From the NCBI RefSeq assembly GCF_000406965.1, contig NZ_KE136368.1:1-64000 (forward strand): a DNA stretch of 64,000 nucleotides, given 5' to 3'. This document shows positions 21,520 to 32,247 of the stretch, in pieces. Below the pieces are notes generated by a model that saw nothing but the letters and a program-made list of their open reading frames with translations, was not told where the DNA came from and ran no database searches. This stretch comes from Enterococcus avium ATCC 14025 (GTDB taxonomy: Bacteria > Bacillota > Bacilli > Lactobacillales > Enterococcaceae). Made by a program: the position numbers and the translations under genes. Position 1 is the stretch's first letter. Each line of letters starts with the position of its first letter.

Positions 21520-21608
21520 GCTCTTTTTTAGAGATCGTTGGGAAATTTCCCAGCGTTAGACACTTAAGTTCAATCATGGAACATTATTCCCAGTGTTTTC
21601 CTATAGTA

Positions 21609-21642
21609 TTGTAAACGCTTTTTACTGTCTGTATAGTCAGAC
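21609..21642 (+). promoter_or_regulatory. alpha-glucoside operon promoter with cre box and inverted repeat
   Basis: A promoter TTGTAA-17-TATAGT (21609-21614, 21632-21637) has a catabolite-responsive element, TGTAAACGCTTTTT at 21610-21623, lying over its -35. This fits CcpA repression in glucose. A second repeat, GTCTG-N6-CAGAC at 21627-21642, straddles the -10 and is a candidate operator for the local RpiR-type regulator. Confidence 0.7.
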
Positions 21643-21688
21643 GTGTAAATAGGAAAAAGGAATTATTGGAAGGAGATGTGTTTTTGTC

Positions 21689-23278
21689 ATGATGGAAAAG
21701 ATTCAGCGCTTTGGTGGGGCGATGTTTACGCCGGTACTACTATTTTCGTTTTCAGGGATAATGGTTGCACTTTGTATCATTTTCAAAAATCCAATGCTTG
21801 TAGGCAGCATCGCAAGTGAAGGAACGACGTGGTATTCCATTTGGAGTATTGTAGAAAATGGTGCGTGGACAGTCTTCAATCAAATGGAGTTGCTGTTCGT
21901 TATCGGCTTGTCGATCGGGTTAGCCAAAAAGGCGAATGCACGAGCAGCGATGGAAGCGTTTGTTGTTTATACTACCTGTAACTATTTTATTTCATCTATG
22001 CTTGAATACTTTGGCAAATTTTTCGGTGTAAACTTTGCAGCTGAACCAGGAGGAGAAAGCGGACTTAAATTAATCGGTGGAATCAAGACACTAGATACCG
22101 GTATTATTGGTGCTATTTTCATTTCTGCAATTGTTATTTTTCTACACAATCGGTATTTCGAAAAGAAGTTGCCTGACTTTTTAGGAATCTTCCAAGGATC
22201 GTCATTCATTGTTATCTTGGGATTCTTCGCAATGCTACCAATTGCTTTTCTGATTTGCTTGATCTGGCCCAAAGTTCAGCAAGGGATCGGATCACTGCAA
22301 GGTTTTCTGGCAAGTGCAGGAATCTTCGGAGTTTGGCTTTATACTTTCTTGGAACGCATCTTGATACCAACAGGGCTGCATCATTTTATCTATACTCCCT
22401 TTGTTTATGGTCCGGCTGTTGTTGAAGAAGGGATTACCAAATATTGGATGGGACATTTACAGGAATTCGCGCAAACAACGACACCGTTGAAACAGTTATT
22501 CCCAGAAGGCGGCTTTGCTTTACATGGAAACTCAAAAATATTTGCATCGCCTGGTATTGCTGCAGCTTTCTATTTTACGGCGAAACCAGAAAATAGAAAG
22601 AAAGTGCTGGCAATTCTGATTCCAGCAACTTTAACAGCAGTCTTGGCAGGAATTACTGAACCATTAGAATTTACCTTCCTATTTGTATCACCGCCACTAT
22701 TTGCTGTACATGCTCTGTTAGCTGCAACGATGGCCGCGACTATGTATGGTTTTGGAGTTGTGGGAGATATGGGTGGAGGTTTAATTGATCTATTGGCGAA
22801 GGTTTGGATTCCATTGTTCCAAAACCATAAAAGTATGATAGTCACCCAATTGATTATTGGACTTGCCTTTATCGTGATTTATTTCTTCGTGTTCCGTTTT
22901 TTGATACTGAAGTTCAATCTGGCAACACCAGGGCGGGAGGAAAATTCGCAAGACATTAAGTTATATTCGAAAAAAGATTACAAAGCCAAGCAAGGTAGTA
23001 ACGTGCCAGTGATTGAAGGCGCGAATCAATATACGGAACAAGCAGCTGTTTATTTAGATGGTTTTGGGGGAGCTGAAAATATTGAAAAGGTTAATAATTG
23101 TGCCACTCGCTTAAGAATTACGGTCAAAGATGAAGCGCTTGTTCAGCCAGATGATGTTTTTCGATCTGGTGGAGCCCATGGAGTGGTTAGAAATGGAAAT
23201 GCCTTTCAGGTCATTGTTGGCCTAGATGTACCACAAGTTAGAGAACAATTTGAAACACTGATGAATATCGAAAATTAG
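21689..23278 (+). CDS. PTS alpha-glucoside transporter, IIBC component
   Basis: Imports and phosphorylates maltose or a related alpha-glucoside. The 529-residue protein has about ten membrane segments forming EIIC (residues 1-410, including the substrate block ILAGITEPLEFTFLFVSPP). The C-terminal EIIB domain has the phospho-cysteine in KVNNCATRLRI near 467. Its partners follow: GH4 hydrolase, regulator and IIA. The IIBC order without fused IIA matches GlvC/MalT-like permeases. Confidence 0.92.
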   Translation: MMEKIQRFGGAMFTPVLLFSFSGIMVALCIIFKNPMLVGSIASEGTTWYSIWSIVENGAWTVFNQMELLFVIGLSIGLAKKANARAAMEAFVVYTTCNYFISSMLEYFGKFFGVNFAAEPGGESGLKLIGGIKTLDTGIIGAIFISAIVIFLHNRYFEKKLPDFLGIFQGSSFIVILGFFAMLPIAFLICLIWPKVQQGIGSLQGFLASAGIFGVWLYTFLERILIPTGLHHFIYTPFVYGPAVVEEGITKYWMGHLQEFAQTTTPLKQLFPEGGFALHGNSKIFASPGIAAAFYFTAKPENRKKVLAILIPATLTAVLAGITEPLEFTFLFVSPPLFAVHALLAATMAATMYGFGVVGDMGGGLIDLLAKVWIPLFQNHKSMIVTQLIIGLAFIVIYFFVFRFLILKFNLATPGREENSQDIKLYSKKDYKAKQGSNVPVIEGANQYTEQAAVYLDGFGGAENIEKVNNCATRLRITVKDEALVQPDDVFRSGGAHGVVRNGNAFQVIVGLDVPQVREQFETLMNIEN

Positions 23279-23297
23279 AGACCAAAGGAGAGAATGA

Positions 23298-24632
<1,335 letters not shown>

Positions 24633-24696
24633 TTAATATGAAAAAAATCAATTTTTCCTCCTTCATCACGTATAATAGTGTAGGAGGGGGAAAATT

Positions 24697-25476
24697 ATGA
24701 CATTAGAACAGTTGATTCATCAGCATTTAGATGAGCTTAGTGATTTAGATAAAGATATCTTACAATTTATGCTTGCGAATCCTGATAAGGTTTGATCTTC
24801 GGGGATCATGGAGCTTGCCGAAATGGTTCATGCCTCCAAATCTTCTGTGTTAAGAACAACTAAAAAGCTTGGATTTTCAGGGTATTCAGAATTAAAGTAT
24901 TTTCTGCGACACACTGAAACTAGCCAGCAGCAGGAAACTAGCGATAAGGATATTTTTGAGAAGCAACTTGATGATATCAAAAAGACGCTTGAATATATGC
25001 AATCAGTGAACTTGGAGCCAATCAATGAGATGTTCGATAAAAGCCAAACGATTTATTGTTATGCAACTGGTTTTTCTCAAAAAAACATTATCGATGAATT
25101 CTACAAAATGTTATTAAATGTCGATAAACGTGCACTGGTTTTGCCGAATAAAACAGAGTTGGATATGGTCATGCCGATGATTACTCAAAATGACTGTGTA
25201 GTAATTGCTTCCTTAAGTGGAGAAACAGATGATATCAAAGAGAATCTAACAGCATTTGAAGTTCGAAAAATTCCAGTACTGGCGGTTACAGCAGTTGGAG
25301 ATAACTATTTTGCTAGACACAGTACGCATCATTTGAATTTTTATTGTGACTTTTTCGTTATTGGCAGACGAAGACTTCAATCACAATCCTTGATTGGACT
25401 AAGCTGTTTAATGGACTACTTGCTTCGCTCTTATGGCATTTACACACTGGATAAAAGTACTGATTCAACGACTTAA
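24697..25476 (+). pseudogene. RpiR-family regulator with in-frame TGA
   Basis: Local regulator of the alpha-glucoside operon by context. The natural start is ATG at 24697, seven bases or so after AGGAGGGGG. The reading frame is interrupted by a single TGA at 24793-24795 (codon 33, after ANPDKV) inside the N-terminal HTH domain, then continues uninterrupted. HTH residues ELAEMVHASKSSVLRTTKKLGF follow the stop. The SIS effector domain includes VVIASLSGETDDI and ends at 25476. Restart at ATG 24808 would give a 222-residue product lacking the first helices. It may be a mutation, a sequencing error or a functional truncation. A TATAAT at 24671 suggests its own promoter. Confidence 0.8.
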
Positions 25477-25513
25477 GATTTATTTACGTTTTGTTATGAA
25501 AGGAAGAGTTTAA

Positions 25514-25966
25514 ATGATAGCGCTTAGATCAATGAATGTTAAAAGAAATCTGTTACTTGGTTATTGGATTGTACTGCCGGTGCTCTTTTATTTTTATTTA
25601 TTTTTGGTAAGCTTTAATCAGCACGTAACGATTCAACAGCTTATCCTGCAAATTCCGGGATTCACGCTAGCATTTCTGCTATCTTTTTTAATGCTTTTTC
25701 AAGCCGCTTGTCTTTATCTGATTGGCGCTCAAAATGAAAAGAAGTCGTTGATTGAAAAACGCTTTTTGACCTTCAGCTTGTTTCAACAGATTTTGACAGG
25801 AAATATCATTGGCGCGGCTTTATGCTATTTCTATAGTAGAAACATGTTTGCTGAAAAACAGACTGCTTCACGGAATGAGAAATTTATCTTCTGTTTTGCG
25901 ATTGGATTTATTAGTTTGATCAGTGTGGTCGTCATAGTTATTGCTACGAGGTTGAAAGGGGTATAA
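25514..25966 (+). CDS. four-segment membrane protein of unknown function
   Basis: A 150-residue protein with four hydrophobic segments (about 18-36, 48-72, 92-106, 122-145) and a basic N-terminus. I recognise no family. It sits between the RpiR gene and the IIA gene, two bases before the latter, behind an AAAGGAAGAG ribosome site. It is therefore translated with the PTS genes. A role in alpha-glucoside transport is only inferred from position. Confidence 0.75.
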   Translation: MIALRSMNVKRNLLLGYWIVLPVLFYFYLFLVSFNQHVTIQQLILQIPGFTLAFLLSFLMLFQAACLYLIGAQNEKKSLIEKRFLTFSLFQQILTGNIIGAALCYFYSRNMFAEKQTASRNEKFIFCFAIGFISLISVVVIVIATRLKGV

Positions 25967-25968
25967 GA

Positions 25969-26424
25969 ATGTTTTCTATTTTTAAGAAGAACCAAACCAG
26001 CATCTTCAGTCCAGTGGATGGCAAATTGATCCCGCTATCTGAGGTAAGTGATCCGGTCTTTTCTCAAGGAATGATGGGACCAGGTTTTGCGGTTGAACCT
26101 GCATCAAATGAGATTTTTTCTCCAATTACAGGAATAGTAACCAGTGTCTTTCCAACCAAACATGCGATTGGTCTGGAAATGAGTGACGGAAAAGAGGTTC
26201 TGATCCATATTGGCATCGATACAGTCGAGCTAAATGGTGAAGGCTTCGATGTACTTGTTGGTGAAGCCAATAAAGTAACGCCTGAAACGAAGCTGGCGAT
26301 TGTCGATCGAGCATATTTAGCAGAACAGGGAAAAGAAAGCACGATCATGGTGTTGTTTCCCGGCAGTTCGGATACCTATTCGATTGAGGCGAAAACAGTA
26401 AATGCTGGTGATGAGATTATTTGA
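25969..26424 (+). CDS. PTS glucose-family IIA component
   Basis: Soluble phosphocarrier of 151 residues. The phospho-histidine lies in EVLIHIGIDTVELNG and the second active-site histidine in VFPTKHAIGLEM. SPVDGKLIPLSEV at the N-terminus is typical. It completes the IIBC permease encoded at 21689, which lacks its own IIA domain. Confidence 0.93.
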   Translation: MFSIFKKNQTSIFSPVDGKLIPLSEVSDPVFSQGMMGPGFAVEPASNEIFSPITGIVTSVFPTKHAIGLEMSDGKEVLIHIGIDTVELNGEGFDVLVGEANKVTPETKLAIVDRAYLAEQGKESTIMVLFPGSSDTYSIEAKTVNAGDEII

Positions 26425-26456
26425 TGTAGAAATCGCTTGAGCGTTTGTAAGTAAAG

Positions 26457-26494
26457 GCAAGTATGGTGAAGAGATCATCATGCTTGCTTTTTTG
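26457..26494 (+). terminator. terminator of the alpha-glucoside operon
   Basis: GCAAGTATG pairs with CATGCTTGC (one G-U) around a loop of about twelve bases, followed by T6. Confidence 0.75.
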
Positions 26495-26580
26495 TGTCCG
26501 GAAAAAATAAAGAATCTTTTTCTTTTCTCTCTAAGCGTAAATCGTTATACTAAATTGGTAGCAGAAAAGAGGGATACAGC

Positions 26581-27048
26581 GTGATAACATTAGTAGATAC
26601 AACAGCAACAGAAAGATTAGGAAAAATAATTGGTACGGTGGCAGAGCCTAGCGATAATTTAGTATTAACGGGTGATCTTGGAGCTGGGAAGACAACTCTA
26701 ACAAAAGGGATCGCTTTGGGTTTAGGAATTGATCAAATGATTAAGAGCCCGACTTACACGATCATTCGAGAATACCAGCAGGGACGCATACCGCTTTACC
26801 ATATGGATGTCTATCGCATTGAGGCTGGGGCGGATGATTTAGGCTTAGATGATTATTTCGAAGGCGATGGTCTTTCCGTAGTCGAATGGGGCCAGCAGTT
26901 AGGCGAGTATATGCCGGAGGATTATTTGGAGTTGATTTTATCTAAAGATGATCAGGATGAAAATCTGCGTAAAGTCGAGTTGCTTGCAAAGGGAATACAG
27001 GCTGAAAAATTTCAGAGTCGCATTTTGAAAGCGTGGGAAGCGGAATGA
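26581..27048 (+). CDS. tsaE: tRNA threonylcarbamoyladenosine biosynthesis ATPase TsaE
   Basis: ATPase of the TsaBDE complex that makes t6A37 in ANN-decoding tRNAs. The 155-residue protein has the Walker A motif GDLGAGKTTLTKG and the downstream SPTYTIIREY and HMDVYRI blocks. GTG start at 26581. It overlaps the next gene by four bases. Confidence 0.96.
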   Translation: MITLVDTTATERLGKIIGTVAEPSDNLVLTGDLGAGKTTLTKGIALGLGIDQMIKSPTYTIIREYQQGRIPLYHMDVYRIEAGADDLGLDDYFEGDGLSVVEWGQQLGEYMPEDYLELILSKDDQDENLRKVELLAKGIQAEKFQSRILKAWEAE

Positions 27049-27566
27049 GTGAGGTCGAGATCACGCTAAGAGAAGCAATCCCGGACGACGCTGCAGCCTT
27101 ATTGCAGGTGAGTCAGAAAATCGCTGAGGAGACGGACTTTTTAATCATGGATGAAGTTGGTTTAGGCTTGAGTGAAGAAATGTTAAGCCTGCAATTGGCT
27201 GATTTATACGAAAGTGAGAACAATTTATTACTGTTAGCTTTGGCAGATGAAAAGATCGTTGGTATGGCTTCAGTCAAGGCGGCGTCAGAATTCACTGTCG
27301 CGCATATTGGCGAGGTTGGTATCAGTGTGTTAAAAGAATTCTGGGGGATTGGTTTAGGTTCTGCTTTATTAAATGAGGTCATTTACTGGAGCGAAAATGC
27401 TTCACCGTTGCGGCGATTGGAGCTAACCGTCCAGAAACGCAATGAACGGGCGATTCATTTGTATCAAAAATTTGGATTTGAAACTGAGGCTGAGATGATA
27501 CGTGGAGTGCGTGATAGTAAGGGAGAATTTTTAGATGTTTTGCTGATGAGTAAATTGATCAATTAA
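27045..27566 (+). CDS. GNAT-family N-acetyltransferase
   Basis: A 173-residue acetyltransferase. ATG at 27045 overlaps the tsaE stop (ATGA), so translation is coupled; an in-frame GTG 12 bases upstream is less likely. The motif SVLKEFWGIGLGSALLNEV is the acetyl-CoA loop, and ELTVQKRNERAIHLYQKFGFE is the C-terminal half. The substrate is unknown. A ribosomal or small-molecule target is plausible from the tsaE linkage but not shown. Confidence 0.88.
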   Translation: MSEVEITLREAIPDDAAALLQVSQKIAEETDFLIMDEVGLGLSEEMLSLQLADLYESENNLLLLALADEKIVGMASVKAASEFTVAHIGEVGISVLKEFWGIGLGSALLNEVIYWSENASPLRRLELTVQKRNERAIHLYQKFGFETEAEMIRGVRDSKGEFLDVLLMSKLIN

Positions 27567-27594
27567 AAAAGCGAAGCAGAGCGCTTCGCTTTCA
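27565..27594. terminator. bidirectional terminator
   Basis: AAAGCGAAGC and GCTTCGCTTT form a compact stem between two convergent genes. Confidence 0.85.
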
Positions 27595-27600
27595 GTCCAT

Positions 27601-28137
27601 CTACATTGGTAAAACTAATTTTTTCAAAGGATCGACTCCAAAATGATCCTCTTGATAAAGCAATATTTTTGCACAGGCTCGACTGTCTTCTAGGGCATCA
27701 TGGTGATGCTCTAGTGGAATAGCTAATTCTTCACAGACAGTGTTCAGTCGATGATTTCGCATTTCGGGAAATAGACGGCGACTGGTTCTTACAGTACAAA
27801 GTGACAAATAAGATGGCTGCTCTAAATGATAATAATCCAGACAGCCGGCTAATACCTTTGTATCAAAGCCGGCATTGTGAGCGACGATCAAACGATTTTC
27901 CTGATAATAGTGTTGGATTTCTTGCCATACTTCAGGAAATTTTGGGGCATTCTCCACGTCCTCTGGATGAATCCCGTGAATCTGAATGTTTTTCCAGAAG
28001 AATTCTGTTTCTGGTTTAATTAAGGAATAATATTCACCCACGATTTGGCTGTTTTTAACCATTACGAGTGCTAATGAACAAGCACTATGTGTTTGGTAAT
28101 TGGCTGTTTCAAAGTCCATTGCAATAAAATTCAACAA
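27601..28137 (-). CDS. DnaQ-like DEDDh 3'-5' exonuclease
   Basis: A 178-residue stand-alone exonuclease domain. DEDDh residues are visible in IAMDFETAN, IVAHNAGFDTKVL and HHDALEDSRACA. The first TTG (28137) follows GAGGTGACCC. It resembles proofreading-type exonucleases, but here it is a separate small protein. Confidence 0.88.
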   Translation of the reverse strand: MLNFIAMDFETANYQTHSACSLALVMVKNSQIVGEYYSLIKPETEFFWKNIQIHGIHPEDVENAPKFPEVWQEIQHYYQENRLIVAHNAGFDTKVLAGCLDYYHLEQPSYLSLCTVRTSRRLFPEMRNHRLNTVCEELAIPLEHHHDALEDSRACAKILLYQEDHFGVDPLKKLVLPM

Positions 28138-28211
28138 GGGTCACCTCTTCGCCATTGTTTTAACATATTTCTTTCAGCGGCGAAAGGTTTGCGGCAAAAA
28201 TTTCAAACATT

Positions 28212-28967
28212 TTAAAGATTGATATCCAATTCTACCGGGCAATGATCGCTGCCGAAAATCTCAGTGTGAATTTTAGCATCTTGCAGTTTTTCTTTTAAGT
28301 CATCAGAAACGACAAAGTAATCAATCCGCCATCCAGCGTTGTTTTTGCGGGCATTGAAGCGATAGCTCCACCAAGAGTAGATGCCCTCTTGATCTGGATA
28401 GAAATGACGGAAGGTATCAATATAGCCGTTCTCTAATAAGATACTGAATTTTTCTCGTTCTTGCGGCGTGAACCCAGCATTTTTTTGATTGGTTTTCCAA
28501 TTTTTTAAGTCGATGTTTTCGTGAGCGACATTTAAATCACCGCAGAAGATGACTGGTTTCTTTTCTTTCAGCGCATTCAGATAGTTTAGGAAGGCTTCTT
28601 CCCACGTCATGCGGTAATCTAAGCGCTTCAATTCATTTTGCGAATTAGGTGTGTAGCAGGTAATCACATAATATTCAGGGTATTCCAGCGTGATGACGCG
28701 ACCTTCTTGATCGTGCTCATCAAGCCCAAGACCATAAGTAACGTTTAGTGGTTCGTATTTTGTAAAAATAGCGGTACCCGAGTAGCCCTTTTTCTCTGCA
28801 TAATTCCAATATTCATAATAGCCAGGCAGATCCATTTCGATTTGACCAGCTTGCAGTTTGGTTTCCTGCAGACAGAAAAAATCGGCGTCTAATTCATTAA
28901 AGACGTCCATAAAGTTCTTTTTCATCACAGCTCGTAAGCCATTGACGTTCCAAGAAATAAATTTCAA
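28212..28967 (-). CDS. exodeoxyribonuclease III / AP endonuclease
   Basis: Base-excision repair nuclease of the ExoA/XthA family, 251 residues. It starts [13 protein letters not shown]. Catalytic motifs [36 protein letters not shown] and [13 protein letters not shown] are all present. It is on the same strand as the exonuclease at 27601, 74 bases upstream. Confidence 0.96.
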   Translation of the reverse strand: MKFISWNVNGLRAVMKKNFMDVFNELDADFFCLQETKLQAGQIEMDLPGYYEYWNYAEKKGYSGTAIFTKYEPLNVTYGLGLDEHDQEGRVITLEYPEYYVITCYTPNSQNELKRLDYRMTWEEAFLNYLNALKEKKPVIFCGDLNVAHENIDLKNWKTNQKNAGFTPQEREKFSILLENGYIDTFRHFYPDQEGIYSWWSYRFNARKNNAGWRIDYFVVSDDLKEKLQDAKIHTEIFGSDHCPVELDINL

Positions 28968-29126
28968 TGTTCATTCCTCCATACTAAATCTTGTGATTTA
29001 CTCATGGACTCATTGTAACGAAAAAAAGTCAGAAAGCAAAGGATGCCAGATCGGCAAACCATAATTTTGTAGATAAGAAATATCTAATGAGATGTAAAAA
29101 ATTATAGCGAAGAAGGAGAATGATAA

Positions 29127-30038
29127 ATGAAAATCGGAGTTATCGGCATTGGAGGAATCGCCCAAAAAGCCTATTTACCAACCTATGCTAAAATGCGCAA
29201 GGAGGCGTCATTCATTTTCGCGACGCGTAATGATGAAACCAGGGATAAGATTTCTCGCGAATACAATTTCGTTAATACGGTTGCAACGATTGATGAACTG
29301 TTGGCTGAGAAAATCGACGCCTGTTTCATCCATGTTGCTACAAAGGTCCATTTTGAGATCGCTAAGCAATGTCTAGAGGCGGGGGTCTCAGTATTTATCG
29401 ATAAGCCTGTTAGTGAAAATTTGCAAGAGGTGCGTGAATTGCAGGAGCTGGCAAAGTCAAACAAGCTGTTGTTTATGGTGGGCTTTAACCGGCGTTTTGC
29501 TCCAATGGTGGAACAGCTCAAACAGCTTCCGCAAAAGCATGTCATTCATTTGGAAAAGAATGAACCGAATCATGCGATGAATACACAATATGGTATCTAT
29601 GACTTATTCATTCATTTAGTGGATACCGCTGTTTATTTGCTGGATGATGAAATCATGACGGTGCATTCAAAAATTCGTGAAGAAAAAGGGAAAATGACCT
29701 ATGCACAACTGCTGCTTTCAACAGCTACAACAGAAGTTATCCTGTCAATGGATCTGATGAGTGGCGGGAAAATGGAGCGTTACCAAGTCAGTTCACCTGA
29801 ACAAACGAATATTTTAAATCAATTGACCGATTTGACGATCAAAAAGGGAACAGTGGAAGAAGTTCAACGATTTGGGGATTGGACGACCACGTTAGAAAAA
29901 CGCGGATTTGAGCAGTTAGTTATCCGTTTTATTGCCGCATTAAAAGGTGAGGCTGTTGATTTGCGTCAGAAAAATGTTTTGTTAAGTCATGAGTTGTGTG
30001 AAAAGATGCTGCAGCAGCATATTCGTCATCAACTATAA
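29127..30038 (+). CDS. Gfo/Idh/MocA-family oxidoreductase
   Basis: A 303-residue NAD(P)-dependent dehydrogenase. The Rossmann motif GVIGIGGIAQKAYLP is at the N-terminus and the catalytic-lysine segment VFIDKPVSENLQE is near residue 95. The substrate, probably a sugar or cyclitol derivative, cannot be told. It begins behind AAGGAG and precedes murB, which seems to have its own promoter. Confidence 0.88.
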   Translation: MKIGVIGIGGIAQKAYLPTYAKMRKEASFIFATRNDETRDKISREYNFVNTVATIDELLAEKIDACFIHVATKVHFEIAKQCLEAGVSVFIDKPVSENLQEVRELQELAKSNKLLFMVGFNRRFAPMVEQLKQLPQKHVIHLEKNEPNHAMNTQYGIYDLFIHLVDTAVYLLDDEIMTVHSKIREEKGKMTYAQLLLSTATTEVILSMDLMSGGKMERYQVSSPEQTNILNQLTDLTIKKGTVEEVQRFGDWTTTLEKRGFEQLVIRFIAALKGEAVDLRQKNVLLSHELCEKMLQQHIRHQL

Positions 30039-30123
30039 GGGGTGGTAAGTTTTTTTCTCGCGTGCTAAAATAGCAAAGATGTTTGAAAAATTTACCCGTA
30101 ATGAACGAGAAAGGCTTATCAAA

Positions 30124-31029
30124 GTGAAAATTACTGAATTATCGAGCGCATTACCAAACGTGAAAGTCCTTTTGGATGAACCTTTAATGAATTATACCTT
30201 TACAAAAACTGGCGGACCTGTGGACGCTCTAGCATTTCCAAAAGACAATGAAGAAGTGAAAGCATTAGTTGATTTCTGTCGATCAAATGACATTCCCTGG
30301 ATTGTTTTAGGCAATGCCAGCAATCTAATTGTCCGTGACGGCGGTATTCGCGGATTAGTGATCATGCTGACGGATATGACAACGATCCGTGCAGAGGAAG
30401 ATACGATTACTGCTCAGGCTGGTGCTAAGTTAATCGACACAACATATGTTGCGTTGGATCATTCGTTGACCGGCTTTGAATTTGCTTGCGGTATTCCTGG
30501 GAGTATTGGCGGTGCGGTCTTCATGAATGCTGGTGCATATGATGGGCAGCTGGAAGATGTTTTTGAATCAGTGGATGTATTATTAGCTGATGGTACATTT
30601 GAAACGTGGTATAAGGATCAAATGAATTTCTCTTACCGTCACTCAGCGATTCAAGATCAACCAGCGATTGTTTTGAGTGCTACCTTTAAATTAACACCAG
30701 GTGACTACGACCAAATCGAAAAACGGATGAAGGAACTTACAGAATTGCGTGAATTGAAGCAGCCGTTGGAGTACCCTTCATGCGGAAGTGTCTTCAAACG
30801 TCCGGTTGGTCATTTCACTGGAAAATTAATTCAGGATGCCGGCTTGCAGGGATTAGTCTGGGGTGGCGCGCAAATCTCTGAAAAGCATGCTGGTTTTATT
30901 GTTAATATCAACAATGCGACAGCGACTGACTACATTGAGTTGATCGCTCATATCCAAAAGACAATCAAAGAAAAATTTGATGTGAGCCTAGAAACAGAAG
31001 TCCGAATTCTAGGTGAAGAACCGAAATAA
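30124..31029 (+). CDS. murB: UDP-N-acetylenolpyruvoylglucosamine reductase
   Basis: FAD enzyme that makes UDP-MurNAc for peptidoglycan. I place the start at GTG 30124 (301 residues), nine bases after AAAGG. An in-frame ATG at 30079 would make a 316-residue form, but a TAAAAT -10 at about 30064 leaves too little leader for it. Family features: TFTKTGGPVDALAFPK, LGNASNLIVRDGG, FACGIPGSIGGAVFMNAGAYDG, and the active serine in YPSCGSVFKRP. Confidence 0.96.
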   Translation: MKITELSSALPNVKVLLDEPLMNYTFTKTGGPVDALAFPKDNEEVKALVDFCRSNDIPWIVLGNASNLIVRDGGIRGLVIMLTDMTTIRAEEDTITAQAGAKLIDTTYVALDHSLTGFEFACGIPGSIGGAVFMNAGAYDGQLEDVFESVDVLLADGTFETWYKDQMNFSYRHSAIQDQPAIVLSATFKLTPGDYDQIEKRMKELTELRELKQPLEYPSCGSVFKRPVGHFTGKLIQDAGLQGLVWGGAQISEKHAGFIVNINNATATDYIELIAHIQKTIKEKFDVSLETEVRILGEEPK

Positions 31030-31030
31030 T

Positions 31031-31077
31031 AAAAATGCTTGGAAGAAAACCGTGATGGCTTTCTTTCAAGCATTTTT
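31031..31077. terminator. bidirectional terminator between murB and the pantothenate group
   Basis: AAAAATGCTTG...AGAAA and TTTCTTTCAAGCATTTTT form a stem with a small bulge and T-rich ends in both directions. Confidence 0.85.
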
Positions 31078-31701
31078 CTATTTTTTCATTAAGCGCAATA
31101 GAACGGCACAAATGGCCATCGTTGCGATACCGGCAACAGCTGCTTCAACTAAGCCGCTACCAAAGATAATTCCTAGAATGACACTATAGACGGTATCTGC
31201 TGTGACCTGCAAAACATTTGCGTAGCTGTCTTTAAAGAAGAAAAAGATTAGGTTCATCACTAAAATCGTATTCGTCATTGAGCCTGCTAAACCAGCGATA
31301 AACAAGCTGACTGGTCGTGCCTTTTGCTTCATTAAGGTATGGAGTCCTTTGTAAACGAAGTAGGGCACCACACCAATTAAAATACGAGGAATAATTGCTA
31401 CGATAATTGCGCGCCAATCACCTTGATTCGTTAATGGATTGGCGATAAATGGTGAGAAGACAAAAGACATCGGTGTGATAACGATCGTTGCTCTTGCTAA
31501 ACTAATCACCCCAAAGACAGCTCCCAGACCAGCACCAATGCGAGGACCTAATACAATCGAAGCAATAATCACAGGGATGTGCATGGTCGTTGCATTGATA
31601 GGTCCAATTGGGATAAATCCTAATGGTGTGACCGCTAAAATGATCATGATAGCTAAAAACATCGCGGTCAAAGTAAAACTTTTAACATTTTTCTCTTTCA
31701 T
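31078..31701 (-). CDS. panT: ECF transporter S component, probably pantothenate-specific
   Basis: A 207-residue membrane protein with about six hydrophobic segments. It has the S-component block TTMHIPVIIASIVLGPRIGAGLGAVFG. Substrate specificity is inferred from position: it is the last gene of a group with coaC and coaB, which use pantothenate to make CoA. The shared EcfAA'T module is elsewhere. The gap to coaC is only three bases. Confidence 0.8.
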   Translation of the reverse strand: MKEKNVKSFTLTAMFLAIMIILAVTPLGFIPIGPINATTMHIPVIIASIVLGPRIGAGLGAVFGVISLARATIVITPMSFVFSPFIANPLTNQGDWRAIIVAIIPRILIGVVPYFVYKGLHTLMKQKARPVSLFIAGLAGSMTNTILVMNLIFFFFKDSYANVLQVTADTVYSVILGIIFGSGLVEAAVAGIATMAICAVLLRLMKK

Positions 31702-31704
31702 TTG

Positions 31705-32247
31705 TTACTCCTTCAATTTTGAATTTACGATATGCACAATTTCAGCAATATCTGCCAAGGCACCGCGACCATAATCGCCGCAAGCAAGCAAGGCTTCTCG
31801 AGGTTTAATTTCTTGATAACCAACTTCTTTTAGCGTTGCCAAATTTCGTTGGACAATCGGATTTTGATACATATAAGTATTCATAGCTGGCGCGATAACT
31901 TTTGGTGTATCCGGCAGCAATGCTAAAGCTACGGTTGATAGTAAATCGTCAGCGATGCCGTTGGCTAATTTACCGATAATATTTGCTGAAGCAGGGGCAA
32001 CCAGAAAGAGATCGGCTGCTTTAGCCAAAGCAATATGATTAATCAATGCGGCATCGGGTTCATCCATCACATCCAAGTGGACAAGACGATGCGACAAGGA
32101 TTGGATCGTTAAGGGCGTGATGAATTCCGTACTGCTCTTGGTCATCACAACATCTAAGTTATAGCCCAGTTTAGTCAGTTGATTGGTAATGTCGGCAGCT
32201 TTGTAGGCGGAGATACTGCCGCTGACTCCTAGTAAGATGTTTTTCAT
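31705..32247 (-). CDS. coaC: phosphopantothenoylcysteine decarboxylase
   Basis: FMN-dependent decarboxylase of CoA synthesis, 180 residues. LGVSGSISAYKAADI binds FMN. The catalytic histidine is in INHIALAKAAD, and PAMNTYMYQNP is the substrate-recognition clamp. In most bacteria this is fused to CoaB; the separate form is usual in enterococci and streptococci. Overlaps coaB by four bases. Confidence 0.95.
   Translation of the reverse strand: MKNILLGVSGSISAYKAADITNQLTKLGYNLDVVMTKSSTEFITPLTIQSLSHRLVHLDVMDEPDAALINHIALAKAADLFLVAPASANIIGKLANGIADDLLSTVALALLPDTPKVIAPAMNTYMYQNPIVQRNLATLKEVGYQEIKPREALLACGDYGRGALADIAEIVHIVNSKLKE

Noticed and set aside
24793-24795. Selenocysteine at the TGA in the RpiR gene
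   Set aside because: RpiR regulators are not selenoproteins and no SECIS-like hairpin follows; mutation or sequence error is simpler.
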